Origin: Leptospiraceae bacterium UBA2033
Lineage (GTDB): Bacteria; Spirochaetota; Leptospiria; Leptospirales; Leptospiraceae
DNA length: 56,538 bases
Direction: 5' to 3'
Assembly: GCA_002333425.1 (NCBI GenBank)
Contig: DDBL01000046.1
Location: 1-56,538 of the forward strand
Shown here: positions 17,471 to 26,294 of the stretch, piece by piece
Position numbering within the stretch: position 1 is the stretch's first letter
Layout of the letters: every line of letters starts with the position of its first letter
Made by a program: the position numbers and the translations under genes
Notes under the pieces: generated by a model
Told to the model about the DNA's origin: nothing
The model's database searches: none
What the model saw: the letters and a program-made list of their open reading frames with translations, nothing else

Positions 17471-17877
17471 CACCATAGAATCTGTAATCCGAAAGAACCA
17501 TATTCTTTAAAATGTGTATCTTTTGAAATTAAAATCATATCATTAGAAATAGCCTGCCAAATAATTAATCGATCAAAAGGATCAGCGTGGCTAATCACAG
17601 GTAACTTATAAAACGAAGCAAAGACATTTGAAGAGTCTTCTAAAAATTCAAATCCAGACTCTAGTATTTTTTCAGGTAATGCATCTGGTTGAATATTATT
17701 TAGTGATAGTTTCTTAATTGCGTATTTCAAAGAAATTTCCCAGAGAGAAATATTGCTAACATAAATTCTATTGGATCGATTGGATCGATTGGAAATCGTT
17801 GTTCTTACTTTTGAAGATAATTTTTTAGGCTCAAAAAGAGACCATAATAATGTATGAGTGTCCAAAAGTAAATTCAT
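17470..17877 (-). CDS. PIN-domain ribonuclease toxin (VapC family)
   Basis: 135 residues. The N-terminal acidic motif LLLDTHTLLWSL, the central Glu in NISLWEISLKYAI and HADPFDRLIIWQA (Asp ~100) with a final SKDTHF give the full acidic PIN active site. Family members cleave specific RNAs when free of antitoxin. A 9-base repeat (TTGGATCGA, 17771-17793) makes an SNRSNR stretch near residue 30 that most relatives lack. It overlaps the antitoxin gene by 4 bases. Confidence 0.85.
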   Translation of the reverse strand: MNLLLDTHTLLWSLFEPKKLSSKVRTTISNRSNRSNRIYVSNISLWEISLKYAIKKLSLNNIQPDALPEKILESGFEFLEDSSNVFASFYKLPVISHADPFDRLIIWQAISNDMILISKDTHFKEYGSFGLQILW

Positions 17878-18113
17878 GAATTAAAAAAGTCTTCTTCAGT
17901 CATTTTGAAATTCTTAGTAATTGTAAAAGTAGCCTTTCCATTTAAAATGCCGAGTTTCCTAGGTTTTTGCGAATAGTATTTAGAAAAAGGCATGAATACT
18001 CCAATCGTTTCATGCTTTTTTCCATAAGATACAGCAATTTCTTCTCCTGATTTAAGAATTTGTAACACTTCGGAAAAATGGGATTTGAACTGGGCAACTG
18101 TCATTGTTTTCAT
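17874..18113 (-). CDS. Phd/YefM-type antitoxin
   Basis: 79 residues. MKTMTVAQFKSHFSEVLQ, then an LKSGEEIAVSYGKK stretch, is the usual DNA-binding Phd fold; the C-terminal half (res ~50-79) would embrace the toxin. It lies upstream of and overlaps the PIN toxin gene by four bases, the normal order for this type II system. Autoregulation of the promoter before 18113 is expected for the family. A TTGACAAGTTGTCAA palindrome spans about 18133-18147, upstream of the start, and is a candidate operator. Confidence 0.8.
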   Translation of the reverse strand: MKTMTVAQFKSHFSEVLQILKSGEEIAVSYGKKHETIGVFMPFSKYYSQKPRKLGILNGKATFTITKNFKMTEEDFFNS

Positions 18114-18132
18114 GGCTACAGTTTAGCTTTTA

Positions 18133-18147
18133 GTTGACAAGTTGTCA
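18133..18147. promoter_or_regulatory. Palindrome upstream of the antitoxin gene
   Basis: TTGACAAGTTGTCAA is a symmetrical 15-mer about 20 bp before the antitoxin start. Phd/YefM antitoxins bind such palindromes to repress their own operon. Assignment as operator is by position and symmetry. Confidence 0.45.
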
Positions 18148-18197
18148 ATTAAAAACTAAAATTGCCTACTGGAACTGCGTAAAAGCAAAGAAAATAT

Positions 18198-18228
18198 CTC
18201 TCACAGAGGGCACGGAGTTCACAGAGAG
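18198..18228. repeat. Solo end of type B repeat
   Basis: CTCTCACAGAGGGCACGGAG followed by TTCACAGAGAG. It matches the left end of the element at 19401-19506 (GCCACAGAGGAACAGAG). No opposite end lies nearby. The inverted partner could be the right end of 19401-19506, which would bracket the decayed genes between them. Confidence 0.5.
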
Positions 18229-18230
18229 TA

Positions 18231-18934
18231 TTAATTTTCTGAAATTTCTTTTCCATTGTAATAGTATCTAAATGTTCCATGAATATCGTAGCTAATTTGA
18301 TTCTTTGCTTCTTTGTAAATGATAACTGATTCTGAATTAATTGGTTTCATCTTTTTAAAATTTAATTTGCAATCATAAGCATCAGCTTCTCTATCATATC
18401 TAATAGATGAATTGAAAATTGGAACTTTAGATTCGTAAATTTTCTCTTCCCAATAAATAAAAATCTTGTTAAAACTGCGTAACTCAGTTAACGGCATCTT
18501 ACGATTATCCGCATCTGATTTACAACTTAAATGAATATATTTGTATAATTGAGTAATTTACTTTTTCTTTAGAAGAAGTCCATCTATCACCAGCTCCACC
18601 GTCTCCATCAGAAAATCCATTCACTAAAATTTCATCTTCATTAAGCCATCCAATTGCTCTACACCAATAATGACTTTCGCAATGTTTTTGTTTATCGTTT
18701 CCAATTCTTTTAAAGAGCTCAGAAGTTTTCGTAGAACTAATCTCCATAAACCAAGAATGAATGTAACCATCATACAATATTGCAGTCGCAATTTTTGTAT
18801 GGAGAAATAATTTCTCTCCATTTTGGAAGCTCAAATAAAAAAGTTCCATAAGGCACATTAATAAAATGATAAGGCTGAGGCTCGCTAAAAAGTGTAACAG
18901 AAATAAAAAGAAAAATAAGTATGAATCGCTTCAT
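18231..18934 (-). pseudogene. Secreted beta-propeller-like protein, broken by two frameshifts
   Basis: The ATG complementary to 18932-18934 begins a signal peptide (MKRFILIFLFISVTLFSEP). This frame soon stops near 18770. A second frame covering ~18815-18520 continues plausibly (SWFMEISS, IGWLNEDEILVNGFSDG). A third frame from ~18555 to 18231 continues with LYKYIHLSCKSDADNRKMP and MPLTELRSFNKIFIYWEEK. Read end to end with two single-base shifts, near ~18815 and between 18520 and 18555, they give one secreted protein of ~230 residues. Alternatively 18231-18497 is a separate 88-residue gene. No family is recognised. Sequencing error cannot be excluded. Confidence 0.5.
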
Positions 18935-18944
18935 ATTCTTTATC

Positions 18945-19380
18945 TCAAAATATCTTTTCCAATTCAATTTCTAGTCCAGCGAGTAATGATGATTTTGCGG
19001 TGTCGGTTTTGGAGAATTCGCCAATGGAATGAAATTTTCCATTTTGGTTTTGAAAGATTTCTACTGTTTTGTCGATGGGGTCTACTACCCAGTATTCTCT
19101 GACTCCATGTTTTTCATAGATAGATTTTTTATGTTTTAAGTCGTAGTAGGCTGATGTTATGCTTGAAAAGAAAATTGTTAATGATTGTGGATAATTTAGT
19201 TATAACTCGTTGGTGGCATAAAGATGGTGATGTGATTTCGATAATTTCTCCCGCTATTAATTGGAACTTTCCGCCTTCGGGGGTTTTAAGATAGTCAGAG
19301 TATGTCGCCTGTTTTTTTTCAGCACCAAAGTCAAATACGATCATAACTTTACTTTTACCAATTTGTTTTTGTAGAGTCAA
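18945..19380 (-). pseudogene. Uma2-family (DUF820) nuclease-fold relic with internal deletion
   Basis: The N-terminal part (19380 to ~19155) reads ATYSDYLKTPEGGKFQLIAG and EIIEITSPS, typical of the Uma2/DUF820 restriction-endonuclease fold. The C-terminal part is found in another frame, from ~19155 to the stop at 18945-18947: AYYDLKHKKSIYEKHGVREY, WVVDP and LLAGLEIELEKIF. The central ~50-60 residues, which carry most catalytic acids (PDxxV...EVLSPST), are missing at the junction. A deletion with frame change is the simplest account, so the gene cannot make an intact protein. Confidence 0.75.
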
Positions 19381-19400
19381 GAATTAAATACTAGGACGGG

Positions 19401-19506
19401 ATTGCCACAGAGGAACAGAGAATAGAATCTCTCAATATCTCGACGCATAATGGTAAACAAAGATAAATTCCCAAACCCTCTGTGTCTCGGTGCCTCTGTG
19501 GCAAAA
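19401..19506. repeat. Inverted-repeat intergenic element, type B
   Basis: 106 bp. The left end ATTGCCACAGAGGAACAGAG is mirrored at the right end by CTCTGTG...TGCCTCTGTGGCAAAAT. Solo ends of the same type are at 18198-18228 and 45407-45432. It lies between the Uma2 relic and the phosphoesterase gene. It has no coding potential and resembles a small palindromic mobile remnant. Confidence 0.65.
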
Positions 19507-19511
19507 TTATC

Positions 19512-20915
19512 TTACTTACTAATTCGATTTTTAATCACTGTTCTTTTATTTTGAATTTCTAACTCAACAGACTTTGTGAATTCAGTAAAAGTTTTAGATT
19601 TTAAATTTAATTTTTCGGATAACTTTTTATAAAGTGGATTTTCTAATTCAGAGGATTCTAATTTTATTTCTAAATCTGTTTCATTGTAAAGTCTCAGGAG
19701 CACAACGTTCTTATCCTCATCAATTAGAGTTATTGCACCACCAACTTGTTTTTGTGGTTCTACTGTGTCTATCACCCAACCACCTGTATTCATAAGCCCG
19801 ACTTCCTTTGGATAGCCGTTAGCCTCAAATCCAACTTCCTTTTTACAAAATGGTTTATGAGTATGTCCAAATAGAAAGTTCATTTCCTTGGGCAAAGTAT
19901 TGTTATTCTCACTTAGAAATTGAAGTTTAAGAGGACCGTTTATATAAGTCAACAAACCCTGTCTTGCATCTTTTCCGAGGATATCGTCTGTTAGCCCTCT
20001 TTCATTTATAGCAATTTGACTGACTACTTTTGTAAGGATATAACCTATAATTGGTTTAAGCATATTTTGAAGAGAGCTTGGGAAATCTCCTCTCTTCATT
20101 AGATAGGTCACTAAATTATTTGCAAGTTCGTTCAGTGCTTTTTCATCTTGCAGCATATCATACATGATTCCAATGCTTGCCCCAACTTCTCCTGACCTTC
20201 CAAGCACAGACCAGAAAAAATCAATCCATGCAAAATTTTCACGTTCAATCTGATCAATTGTTTCAGGAAAAGATTTTGAATTGAGTAGTATAGATTGTAG
20301 ATTACTCATCAAGTAATAAATGTTCTCAATAAAATGCCCGTGCGAAATCACAACATACTTTTCGGTTTCTCGATTCACCAGCGTCAAATTAGGATAAACC
20401 GTCATTGCACGACCTTCTTTCAAATTTTTATGCCGTTGCATTAGAGTTGTAATAAATCTAGACTTGAGTGGATTTGGTTTAATCATTTTGGTATGATGCC
20501 ACGGTAACTCAATGTAAGCCCCTGGTTCTAATTTGAGCATATATTCTAAATACTGTCTTTCACGTGCCGTTTCCCAAAGATGATGATCGTGATTTCCTGG
20601 AATATAAATTAACTTGTCAGAGAATATTTCTTTTCGATTTTTAGTGTAAGTCAAACTTAAAAAAGAATCGAAAGTCATTACTGCCTCATTCGTATTTGCT
20701 AAGGCTAATTCAAATATATCTCCATTTAAGATAAACTTTGCTTTTCTTTTTTTATTTGTAATAGATATAATTTCCTCCATTACATTAATTAGGTGAATAA
20801 GAACGTCTGACTTTTTTCTTGCATCTAACTTACCATCATCAGACGTATGGGTTAATAGACTATTATACGCTCCAAAATGTAAGTCAGATATACAAATATA
20901 TTGAATTTCAGGCAT
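19512..20915 (-). CDS. Calcineurin-like metallophosphoesterase
   Basis: 467 residues, soluble. The five family motifs appear in order: ISDLHFG (~8), NGDIFE (~64), GNHDHHLW (~105), SHGHF (~195) and GHTHKPF (~350). The region between the fourth and fifth motifs is an unusually long helical insert (about 150 residues). The enzyme class hydrolyses phosphoester bonds with a two-metal centre; the substrate is unknown. Its start overlaps the end of the P450 gene by 8 bases, so the two are translated together. A metabolic link between them has no precedent I know of. Confidence 0.85.
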   Translation of the reverse strand: MPEIQYICISDLHFGAYNSLLTHTSDDGKLDARKKSDVLIHLINVMEEIISITNKKRKAKFILNGDIFELALANTNEAVMTFDSFLSLTYTKNRKEIFSDKLIYIPGNHDHHLWETARERQYLEYMLKLEPGAYIELPWHHTKMIKPNPLKSRFITTLMQRHKNLKEGRAMTVYPNLTLVNRETEKYVVISHGHFIENIYYLMSNLQSILLNSKSFPETIDQIERENFAWIDFFWSVLGRSGEVGASIGIMYDMLQDEKALNELANNLVTYLMKRGDFPSSLQNMLKPIIGYILTKVVSQIAINERGLTDDILGKDARQGLLTYINGPLKLQFLSENNNTLPKEMNFLFGHTHKPFCKKEVGFEANGYPKEVGLMNTGGWVIDTVEPQKQVGGAITLIDEDKNVVLLRLYNETDLEIKLESSELENPLYKKLSEKLNLKSKTFTEFTKSVELEIQNKRTVIKNRISK

Positions 20916-22248
20916 GTTTAGATAAATTCATCTTCATTCCATACTTTGCCCTAAGTGTAATAAGCGGCTCCTTTTCCACTTTGTGACCTGTAGCGACTAT
21001 CGGTTCATAGACTCTTAAAACAGAAGCAAGTATCATCATAGCTTCTGTAAACGCAAAATTATTTCCAATACAAACTCTAGGTCCACCGCCAAATGGGATG
21101 TAGGCGAAGTTATGCCTCTTCTCTTCGTTCTCGGGCAGAAATCTGTCTGGATCAAATTTTTCAGGATTTTCCCAATGTTTAGGATTTCGATGAATTGCAT
21201 ACGTACAAACAGAAATCATTGAACCAGCAGGAATTTTTACCCCTGCTATGGTATCATCTCCAATTGCATTTCTTTCAATTACCCAAGCTGGCGGATAGAG
21301 ACGCATAGACTCTTGTAATACTCTTGCGGTTAAGGGCAACTTTTCCAAATCAGCCATAGAAATATTTCCCTTTTGTGAAATATTTTTTCTAATTTCTTCT
21401 ATCACTTGTTTTCTGATTTCAGGATGTTCGGATAAAAGGTAAAATGTCCAAGTAAGAGCGTTAGATGTAGTTTCATGACCTGCCAGTAAAAACGTAATTA
21501 CCTCATCTCTAATTTGTTTTGGAGAAAGTCCTAAACCAGTTTCTTCATCTCGCGCATAAACAAGAGTATCCAGTAAATCCTTAACACGTTCTCCTGAATT
21601 GATTCGATTTGAGATGATTTTATTTACCACTTCATCCATATTACGAATTGCTTTTTTTAGTCGCAGATTCGCGGGTGTAGGAAGAAAATAAGGAATTTTA
21701 ATGGTTGATTGAATACGATCTGTTATCCCCGCAAGTGCAACCTCAAGAGACTCATCTACAATTTTTGCATCTTCGTCTAACTTGGCACTAAACAAAGCAC
21801 GTCCGACAATACGAAACGTTAGCCGCATCATCTCCTTAGACATATCTACTTCTGATTTTCCATTCCATTCTGCCACGATAGTTTCTGATTCTTCAAAGAA
21901 AATGGGACTAAAACCTTCTACGGAACTTTTCTTAAATGCAGACTGAGCTAGTCTACGATTCTTTTTCCATTCCTGCCCTTCGCTGGTAAGAAGTCCTTTA
22001 CCTACCATTCGTTCTAGTTCTTTATAAAAAATACTTTTTGTATAATTCCCATTATTCTCTTGTAACACATAACGAATCAAAACAGGATCTCGCAGCAAAT
22101 AGATATTTAACCCTAAAAGATTGAAGTGAACAAAATCACCATTTTCCTCAAATAAAGATACGAAAAATCCAATCGTATCAGTTTTTAACATTTTACTTTT
22201 TTTGAAAGCCTTCCAGCCCGTAATGCTTGGTATTGATTGTTTAATCAT
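20908..22248 (-). CDS. Cytochrome P450
   Basis: 446 residues, no transmembrane anchor. Haem-binding loop FGGGPRVCIGNNFAFTE (Cys ~ residue 392). I-helix FLLAGHETTSNAL with the acid-alcohol pair. K-helix ESMRLYP (ExxR), followed by the PERF-like DPDRFLPE. All features of a functional P450 are intact. It resembles the fatty-acid/terpenoid hydroxylase side of the bacterial family. No ferredoxin or reductase gene lies next to it. It is the first gene of a two-gene unit with the metallophosphoesterase. Confidence 0.92.
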   Translation of the reverse strand: MIKQSIPSITGWKAFKKSKMLKTDTIGFFVSLFEENGDFVHFNLLGLNIYLLRDPVLIRYVLQENNGNYTKSIFYKELERMVGKGLLTSEGQEWKKNRRLAQSAFKKSSVEGFSPIFFEESETIVAEWNGKSEVDMSKEMMRLTFRIVGRALFSAKLDEDAKIVDESLEVALAGITDRIQSTIKIPYFLPTPANLRLKKAIRNMDEVVNKIISNRINSGERVKDLLDTLVYARDEETGLGLSPKQIRDEVITFLLAGHETTSNALTWTFYLLSEHPEIRKQVIEEIRKNISQKGNISMADLEKLPLTARVLQESMRLYPPAWVIERNAIGDDTIAGVKIPAGSMISVCTYAIHRNPKHWENPEKFDPDRFLPENEEKRHNFAYIPFGGGPRVCIGNNFAFTEAMMILASVLRVYEPIVATGHKVEKEPLITLRAKYGMKMNLSKHA

Positions 22249-22283
22249 TGTTATCCTTTATTATACATTGAAAATTATCACTT

Positions 22284-22691
22284 TTAAAAAAATAAACTAT
22301 AGGTATCATGAAAATAATTTATAACCAATGAAAGAAATCTTTCTGCATTGAAATAAATTTTTTCAGCCTCGTCTAAATTAACTTCTTTAAAATCTAAATA
22401 ATCTGATTCCTGTCTTTTTTTAAATGCCTCATGAACCCATTTCGAGTTCTCTTTTGTAAATTTCCCTGATTTAACAAATTCTTTATCAAACGTTGAAATT
22501 ACATGAGCATGTTTTGAAGTTTCAATGCCTATCGAATAAGCTAAACAAATCATACTATAAAACATTGAATAATAAGAGCGATTTATAGAGGCACGATAAC
22601 TAGTTTTTTCTAATAGCATTTTAGCATCATCCAATGCCTATTTAGCCTCTCTTAATCTAAATAGAATTAACTCTTTATTATCCTCTGTCAT
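22284..22691 (-). pseudogene. HEPN-domain gene with in-frame amber codon
   Basis: From the ATG complementary to 22689-22691 the frame reads MTEDNKELILFRLREAK, then TAG (22638-22640), then ALDDAKMLLEKTSYRASINR. Read through, it is a standard HEPN domain of about 135 residues with the RxxYYxMFY region. The ATG overlaps the stop of the nucleotidyltransferase gene by 4 bases, the usual arrangement, which shows that the upstream start is the ancestral one. A shortened protein could start at a TTG (22634) or the ATG at 22619. The stop may be a mutation, a read-through site or an error. Confidence 0.75.
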
Positions 22692-23008
22692 AAAATTTCT
22701 ACACCTTCTTTCAGGATATTTCTATATAGAGGAGTTTTTAGAAACTTGGGATAATAGTCTTCATTTTTAGAAATTACAATCGGGGAGAAAAAAATATCAT
22801 AATCAAAACCAACTTCCCAAATAATATCACTCAGAACAGTAGACTCTTCTGGCAAATGATTATGTAAAACAAAAATATCATAGTCTGAATCAGGAGTTTC
22901 ATTTCCCCTTGCTCTCGACCCGAAAAGCCAAAGTTTCGTTTCAGGAAAATTATCTTTGATTTTTTGAGATAGTAAGACTAAAGCTTTTTTTTCCAAAACA
23001 TTTTCCAT
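22688..23008 (-). CDS. Minimal nucleotidyltransferase (MNT, antitoxin type)
   Basis: 106 residues. The nucleotidyltransferase signature LFGSRARGNETPDSDYDIFV (~29-48), with GS and the DxD pair, is intact, and a later DYDIFF supplies another acid. MNT proteins pair with HEPN RNases, and in characterised systems adenylylate and silence them. Here the MNT gene precedes the HEPN gene with a 4-base overlap. The partner is interrupted by an amber codon. Confidence 0.85.
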   Translation of the reverse strand: MENVLEKKALVLLSQKIKDNFPETKLWLFGSRARGNETPDSDYDIFVLHNHLPEESTVLSDIIWEVGFDYDIFFSPIVISKNEDYYPKFLKTPLYRNILKEGVEIL

Positions 23009-23080
23009 AACAAAATCCTAAAAATAAACTCACTTTAAACAAGATGGGGTTTTTAAATACAATTGTCAAACGAGAAAATC

Positions 23081-24340
23081 CTAATTCAAATCCTTAACTA
23101 ATCGAAATCCTGCTCGCCTATCTTCGGCTAAATTGGGATTACCCCCATAAGTTCGGAAATGAACTGTTGCAGACTTTTTGTCATCATAAAATGACCCACC
23201 TCGAATTACTTTGTATTGTTTTCCGAAGGCTGGATTTTTTGTAAAATGTCCTTCGTAAGCCGCATACCATGAGCTTGTCCACTCAGGAGCATTTCCACAC
23301 ATTCCAATTACACCATAAGGACTTGCACCCTTTTCTGCTAATTCATAAACCGAAACTGTATCACCAATTTTACTTTCTTTGGTATTACAAAGTAAAGAAT
23401 CGAATTTGTTTCCAAATGGATATTTGATTGTATGTATATCTATTGTATAACTTTCATCTCGTTTTAAAGTTCGAGTCAGTCCTTGTCCTCGGGCGGCTTT
23501 TTCCCATTCCAGTTCAGAAGGGATACGTTTACCTGCCCATGACGCATAACGTTCCACCTCACGATAAGAAAGAGAAATAACCGGATGGTCTTCTTTTCCT
23601 AGCGGATACTTTCCATTAGTCCAATAGAGTGGCGGTTTTGCATTTGTATCACGTAAAAAACGTTCGTATTCTGCATTTGTAACTTCATACTTGTCCATAT
23701 AAAAAGAAGGAATCTCAACTAAATTGGTATCATCAGGGGACTGAAAGGCAGGATTAAAATTATCAAGTTCTCCATCTGAACCCTGTCCATGAATGAATAC
23801 TCCAGCAGGAATCAAAACCATTTCCTTTTTGTCGATTGGACTAATATAATTTTTTGTGGGAGAAGTGATATTATCCTTAAAAAATGCGGACGGGTCTAAG
23901 TAACTTTCTTCGTATCTAGCCATAGAGATTGTAAAATCATTGGATACAAACGAATAATAGGATTTTTTAGGAAGATCAAATTTTCCATTTAGCAAAACCT
24001 GATAATCTGTTTTTCGATTTTTTTCTATTTGTTTTTCTAATTCTACATTACTAACAACAAAGTATCCAATTTTTTTATTTGTAACTTTTTGTCTGAGTTC
24101 AAATTTATTCTTTTTCAAAATCCCATTTTTAATTTCAACAAAGTCCGCACCTACCCACTCTGGATTATGCGAAATCAAAACTCGCACTGCACCTTTGTCT
24201 TTATAAATTCCAATAATTTCCCCTTCCCATAAGACAATTCGATTTAAGTCAGATTTGTCTTTTTTAGTAGAAGATTCGGCGTAGTAAAACTCAATTTGGA
24301 ATAAGAGTAAAATTAAACTTAGTAGTATTTTTCTATTCAT
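23081..24340 (-). CDS. Formylglycine-generating-enzyme-like (SUMF1 fold) secreted protein
   Basis: 419 residues with a signal peptide (~22 residues). The first ~150 residues are a beta-rich domain of unknown type. From ~170 a complete FGE-sulfatase domain follows: MVLIPAGVFIHGQGS, PSFYMDKYEVTNAEYERFL, HPVISLSYREVERYASWAG, GMCGNAPEWTSSWYA and VIRGGSFYDD, ending RRAGFRLVKDL. The active-site cysteine pair of true FGE (near RCA after RGGS) is not seen, so this is likely a non-catalytic ligand-binding or scaffold version, common in spirochaetes and planctomycetes. It stands alone. Confidence 0.8.
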   Translation of the reverse strand: MNRKILLSLILLLFQIEFYYAESSTKKDKSDLNRIVLWEGEIIGIYKDKGAVRVLISHNPEWVGADFVEIKNGILKKNKFELRQKVTNKKIGYFVVSNVELEKQIEKNRKTDYQVLLNGKFDLPKKSYYSFVSNDFTISMARYEESYLDPSAFFKDNITSPTKNYISPIDKKEMVLIPAGVFIHGQGSDGELDNFNPAFQSPDDTNLVEIPSFYMDKYEVTNAEYERFLRDTNAKPPLYWTNGKYPLGKEDHPVISLSYREVERYASWAGKRIPSELEWEKAARGQGLTRTLKRDESYTIDIHTIKYPFGNKFDSLLCNTKESKIGDTVSVYELAEKGASPYGVIGMCGNAPEWTSSWYAAYEGHFTKNPAFGKQYKVIRGGSFYDDKKSATVHFRTYGGNPNLAEDRRAGFRLVKDLN

Positions 24341-24501
24341 GCAATTGTACCTAAGCTATCGTATTTGGTAGATTCTAACATATATTGATATTTTCGGATA
24401 AACAAATAACCTAGCCCAAAAAATCCTCTCCAAACTAGCGTATTTAGAGCTAAATCCTTTATTTTCTTTTACAAAATTTCTACTTCTAAAACTATGATTC
24501 T

Positions 24502-25509
24502 ATGTTTAAGCTCAAAATTTTTATTTCTCTATTTCTCCTATTCTTCTCTTATTTGCCAGCAGAAGAAATTAATCTCAAAATTTCTTTGAAAAACGGCACA
24601 ACCGGTGGAATTGGAAAAGCGGATACTATTAAGTTAATCGCGCTGCAAGGTGGAATGGTTCCCATCGGAGAATTTCAAAACAAACAAGGAGATTTTGTTT
24701 TGGAAAAGATAAACTTTCCTGATGAAGCTCCCGTTCTAATTCAAGTGAGTTACAAAGGGGCTAATTACAATAAGATGGTTCCACCTGCTCCTATGTTTAG
24801 AACGAAAGTGCAAGAAATCACCGTCTACGAAGTTACATCCGAATTCAAAGGCATCGACATCAAAAGTCTAATGCAAATCATCCGCGAAGAAAATTCTATT
24901 CGTGTTTATAAAATATTTTTAATTGATAACCAAACAAAACCTCCTCGCTCTTTTCAAAACTCAGAATCTCCTCTAGAAGTTTTTGTTCCAACAGAAGCAA
25001 AAGAAATTTTTGGACAACTAACACAGGGAGATTCTAAAATGGGAATTCCTCTAAATCTACGAGACGGCGTAAAAGGAAAAGCATTAGACCGCCCTATTCT
25101 TCCTGGAACTTCTGAGTTACAAATTGCGTATGTATTACCCGCAGAATCTTTGGCAGATATTTCTTTTAAAGATGAATTTAGTTTTGAAGATAAAAAATCT
25201 CCTCGTATTATTTTTTTCAAACCAAAAGATATGAAAATAAATATCAAAGGAGCAAAAGAAATAAATGAGATTAATGAGAGTATACCGCAAGGTCTTGGAG
25301 CATTACGCGCTATTTACCCTGAATCTGGATCTGTAGAAATTTCTGTCAATGGTGGTAAACCTGAGATAGAAGAAACACAGCAGGTTTCTCAAAATCGTAA
25401 AGTTCGTAATGGAACTATCTTTACAACTTGGGACAAATCATTGTTAGGCGTAATTGGAATCATTGGACTACTCTTTACTTTTTCGTTCTTGTTTGTTTAT
25501 CGAAAATGA
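24502..25509 (+). CDS. Membrane-anchored exported protein, unknown function
   Basis: 335 residues. Signal peptide MFKLKIFISLFLLFFSYLPA, a largely beta-strand ectodomain, and a C-terminal membrane helix (LLGVIGIIGLLFTFSFLFVYRK), making a type I membrane protein. No domain is recognised. The ectodomain begins with an ISLKNGTTGGIGKADTI block that resembles periplasmic immunoglobulin-like folds. The stop overlaps the start of the following amidase by 4 bases, so the pair is translationally coupled. Confidence 0.6.
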   Translation: MFKLKIFISLFLLFFSYLPAEEINLKISLKNGTTGGIGKADTIKLIALQGGMVPIGEFQNKQGDFVLEKINFPDEAPVLIQVSYKGANYNKMVPPAPMFRTKVQEITVYEVTSEFKGIDIKSLMQIIREENSIRVYKIFLIDNQTKPPRSFQNSESPLEVFVPTEAKEIFGQLTQGDSKMGIPLNLRDGVKGKALDRPILPGTSELQIAYVLPAESLADISFKDEFSFEDKKSPRIIFFKPKDMKINIKGAKEINEINESIPQGLGALRAIYPESGSVEISVNGGKPEIEETQQVSQNRKVRNGTIFTTWDKSLLGVIGIIGLLFTFSFLFVYRK

Positions 25510-26294
25510 ATCGTTTCTTAAATATAGTCGCCTTACAGTTCGATATTATCTGGGAAGATAAAGAAGCAAATTTCCAAAAGATTCGAGATATGATTTCTAG
25601 GCTCGACTCAAAACCAGATCTAATCGTTCTTCCTGAAACGTTCGCAACTGGCTTTACTATGAAGAGTGAAACATTTGCAGAGTCTCAGATGGAATTAACA
25701 GAAAAGTTTTTAATCGAAATTTCAAAAAAAACAGGCGCTGTGATTGGTGGAAGTTGGATGGAAAAAAATCCAGATGGAATGCCATTTAATACATTCTCTA
25801 TTGCACGACCTTCTGGAATTATTACCAATCGTTACCACAAAATTCATCCCTTCTCTTTTGCAGAAGAGGATAAATTTTTCACAGCAGGCGAATATACAGA
25901 AACGTTAGAGCTAAATGGATTTAAGATCAGTCTCTTGATTTGTTATGATTTGCGTTTTCCAGAAGTATTTCGCAAGACGGCAGGCACCACCGACTTATAC
26001 CTAGTAATCGCAAACTGGCCCCAAGCTCGAATTGAACACTGGACTACACTTTTAAAAGCGAGAGCAATCGAAAACCAAGCTTATGTGCTCGGTGTAAATC
26101 GTGTAGGTTACGCAGGACGAAAACAACAACTCTATCACACGGGAAGTTCAGTTTTGTTTGATCCTTATGGAAGTGGAGAGTTTGCGAAAGGAGAAAAGGA
26201 GGATATTCTAAAAGTTAGAATATCCTCGAAAGAGGTAAAAGATTTAAGAGAAAAATTTCCATTCTTAAAAGACAGAAAAAATATTATACGTTAG
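25506..26294 (+). CDS. Carbon-nitrogen hydrolase, omega-amidase (YafV) type
   Basis: 262 residues from the ATG at 25506, which overlaps the preceding stop (ATGA). The longer upstream frame is a shadow of the previous gene. The nitrilase-fold triad is complete: Glu in LPETFATGF (~44), Lys in YHKIHPF (~112) and Cys in LICYDLRFPE (~147). The sequence fits omega-amidases, which clear 2-oxoglutaramate or 2-oxosuccinamate in amino-acid salvage. Its end overlaps the convergent TPR gene by 4 bases. Confidence 0.85.
   Translation: MNRFLNIVALQFDIIWEDKEANFQKIRDMISRLDSKPDLIVLPETFATGFTMKSETFAESQMELTEKFLIEISKKTGAVIGGSWMEKNPDGMPFNTFSIARPSGIITNRYHKIHPFSFAEEDKFFTAGEYTETLELNGFKISLLICYDLRFPEVFRKTAGTTDLYLVIANWPQARIEHWTTLLKARAIENQAYVLGVNRVGYAGRKQQLYHTGSSVLFDPYGSGEFAKGEKEDILKVRISSKEVKDLREKFPFLKDRKNIIR

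Noticed and set aside
18866..19102. Plus-strand 78-residue frame
   Set aside because: Antisense to the Uma2 relic; Arg/Phe-rich shadow.
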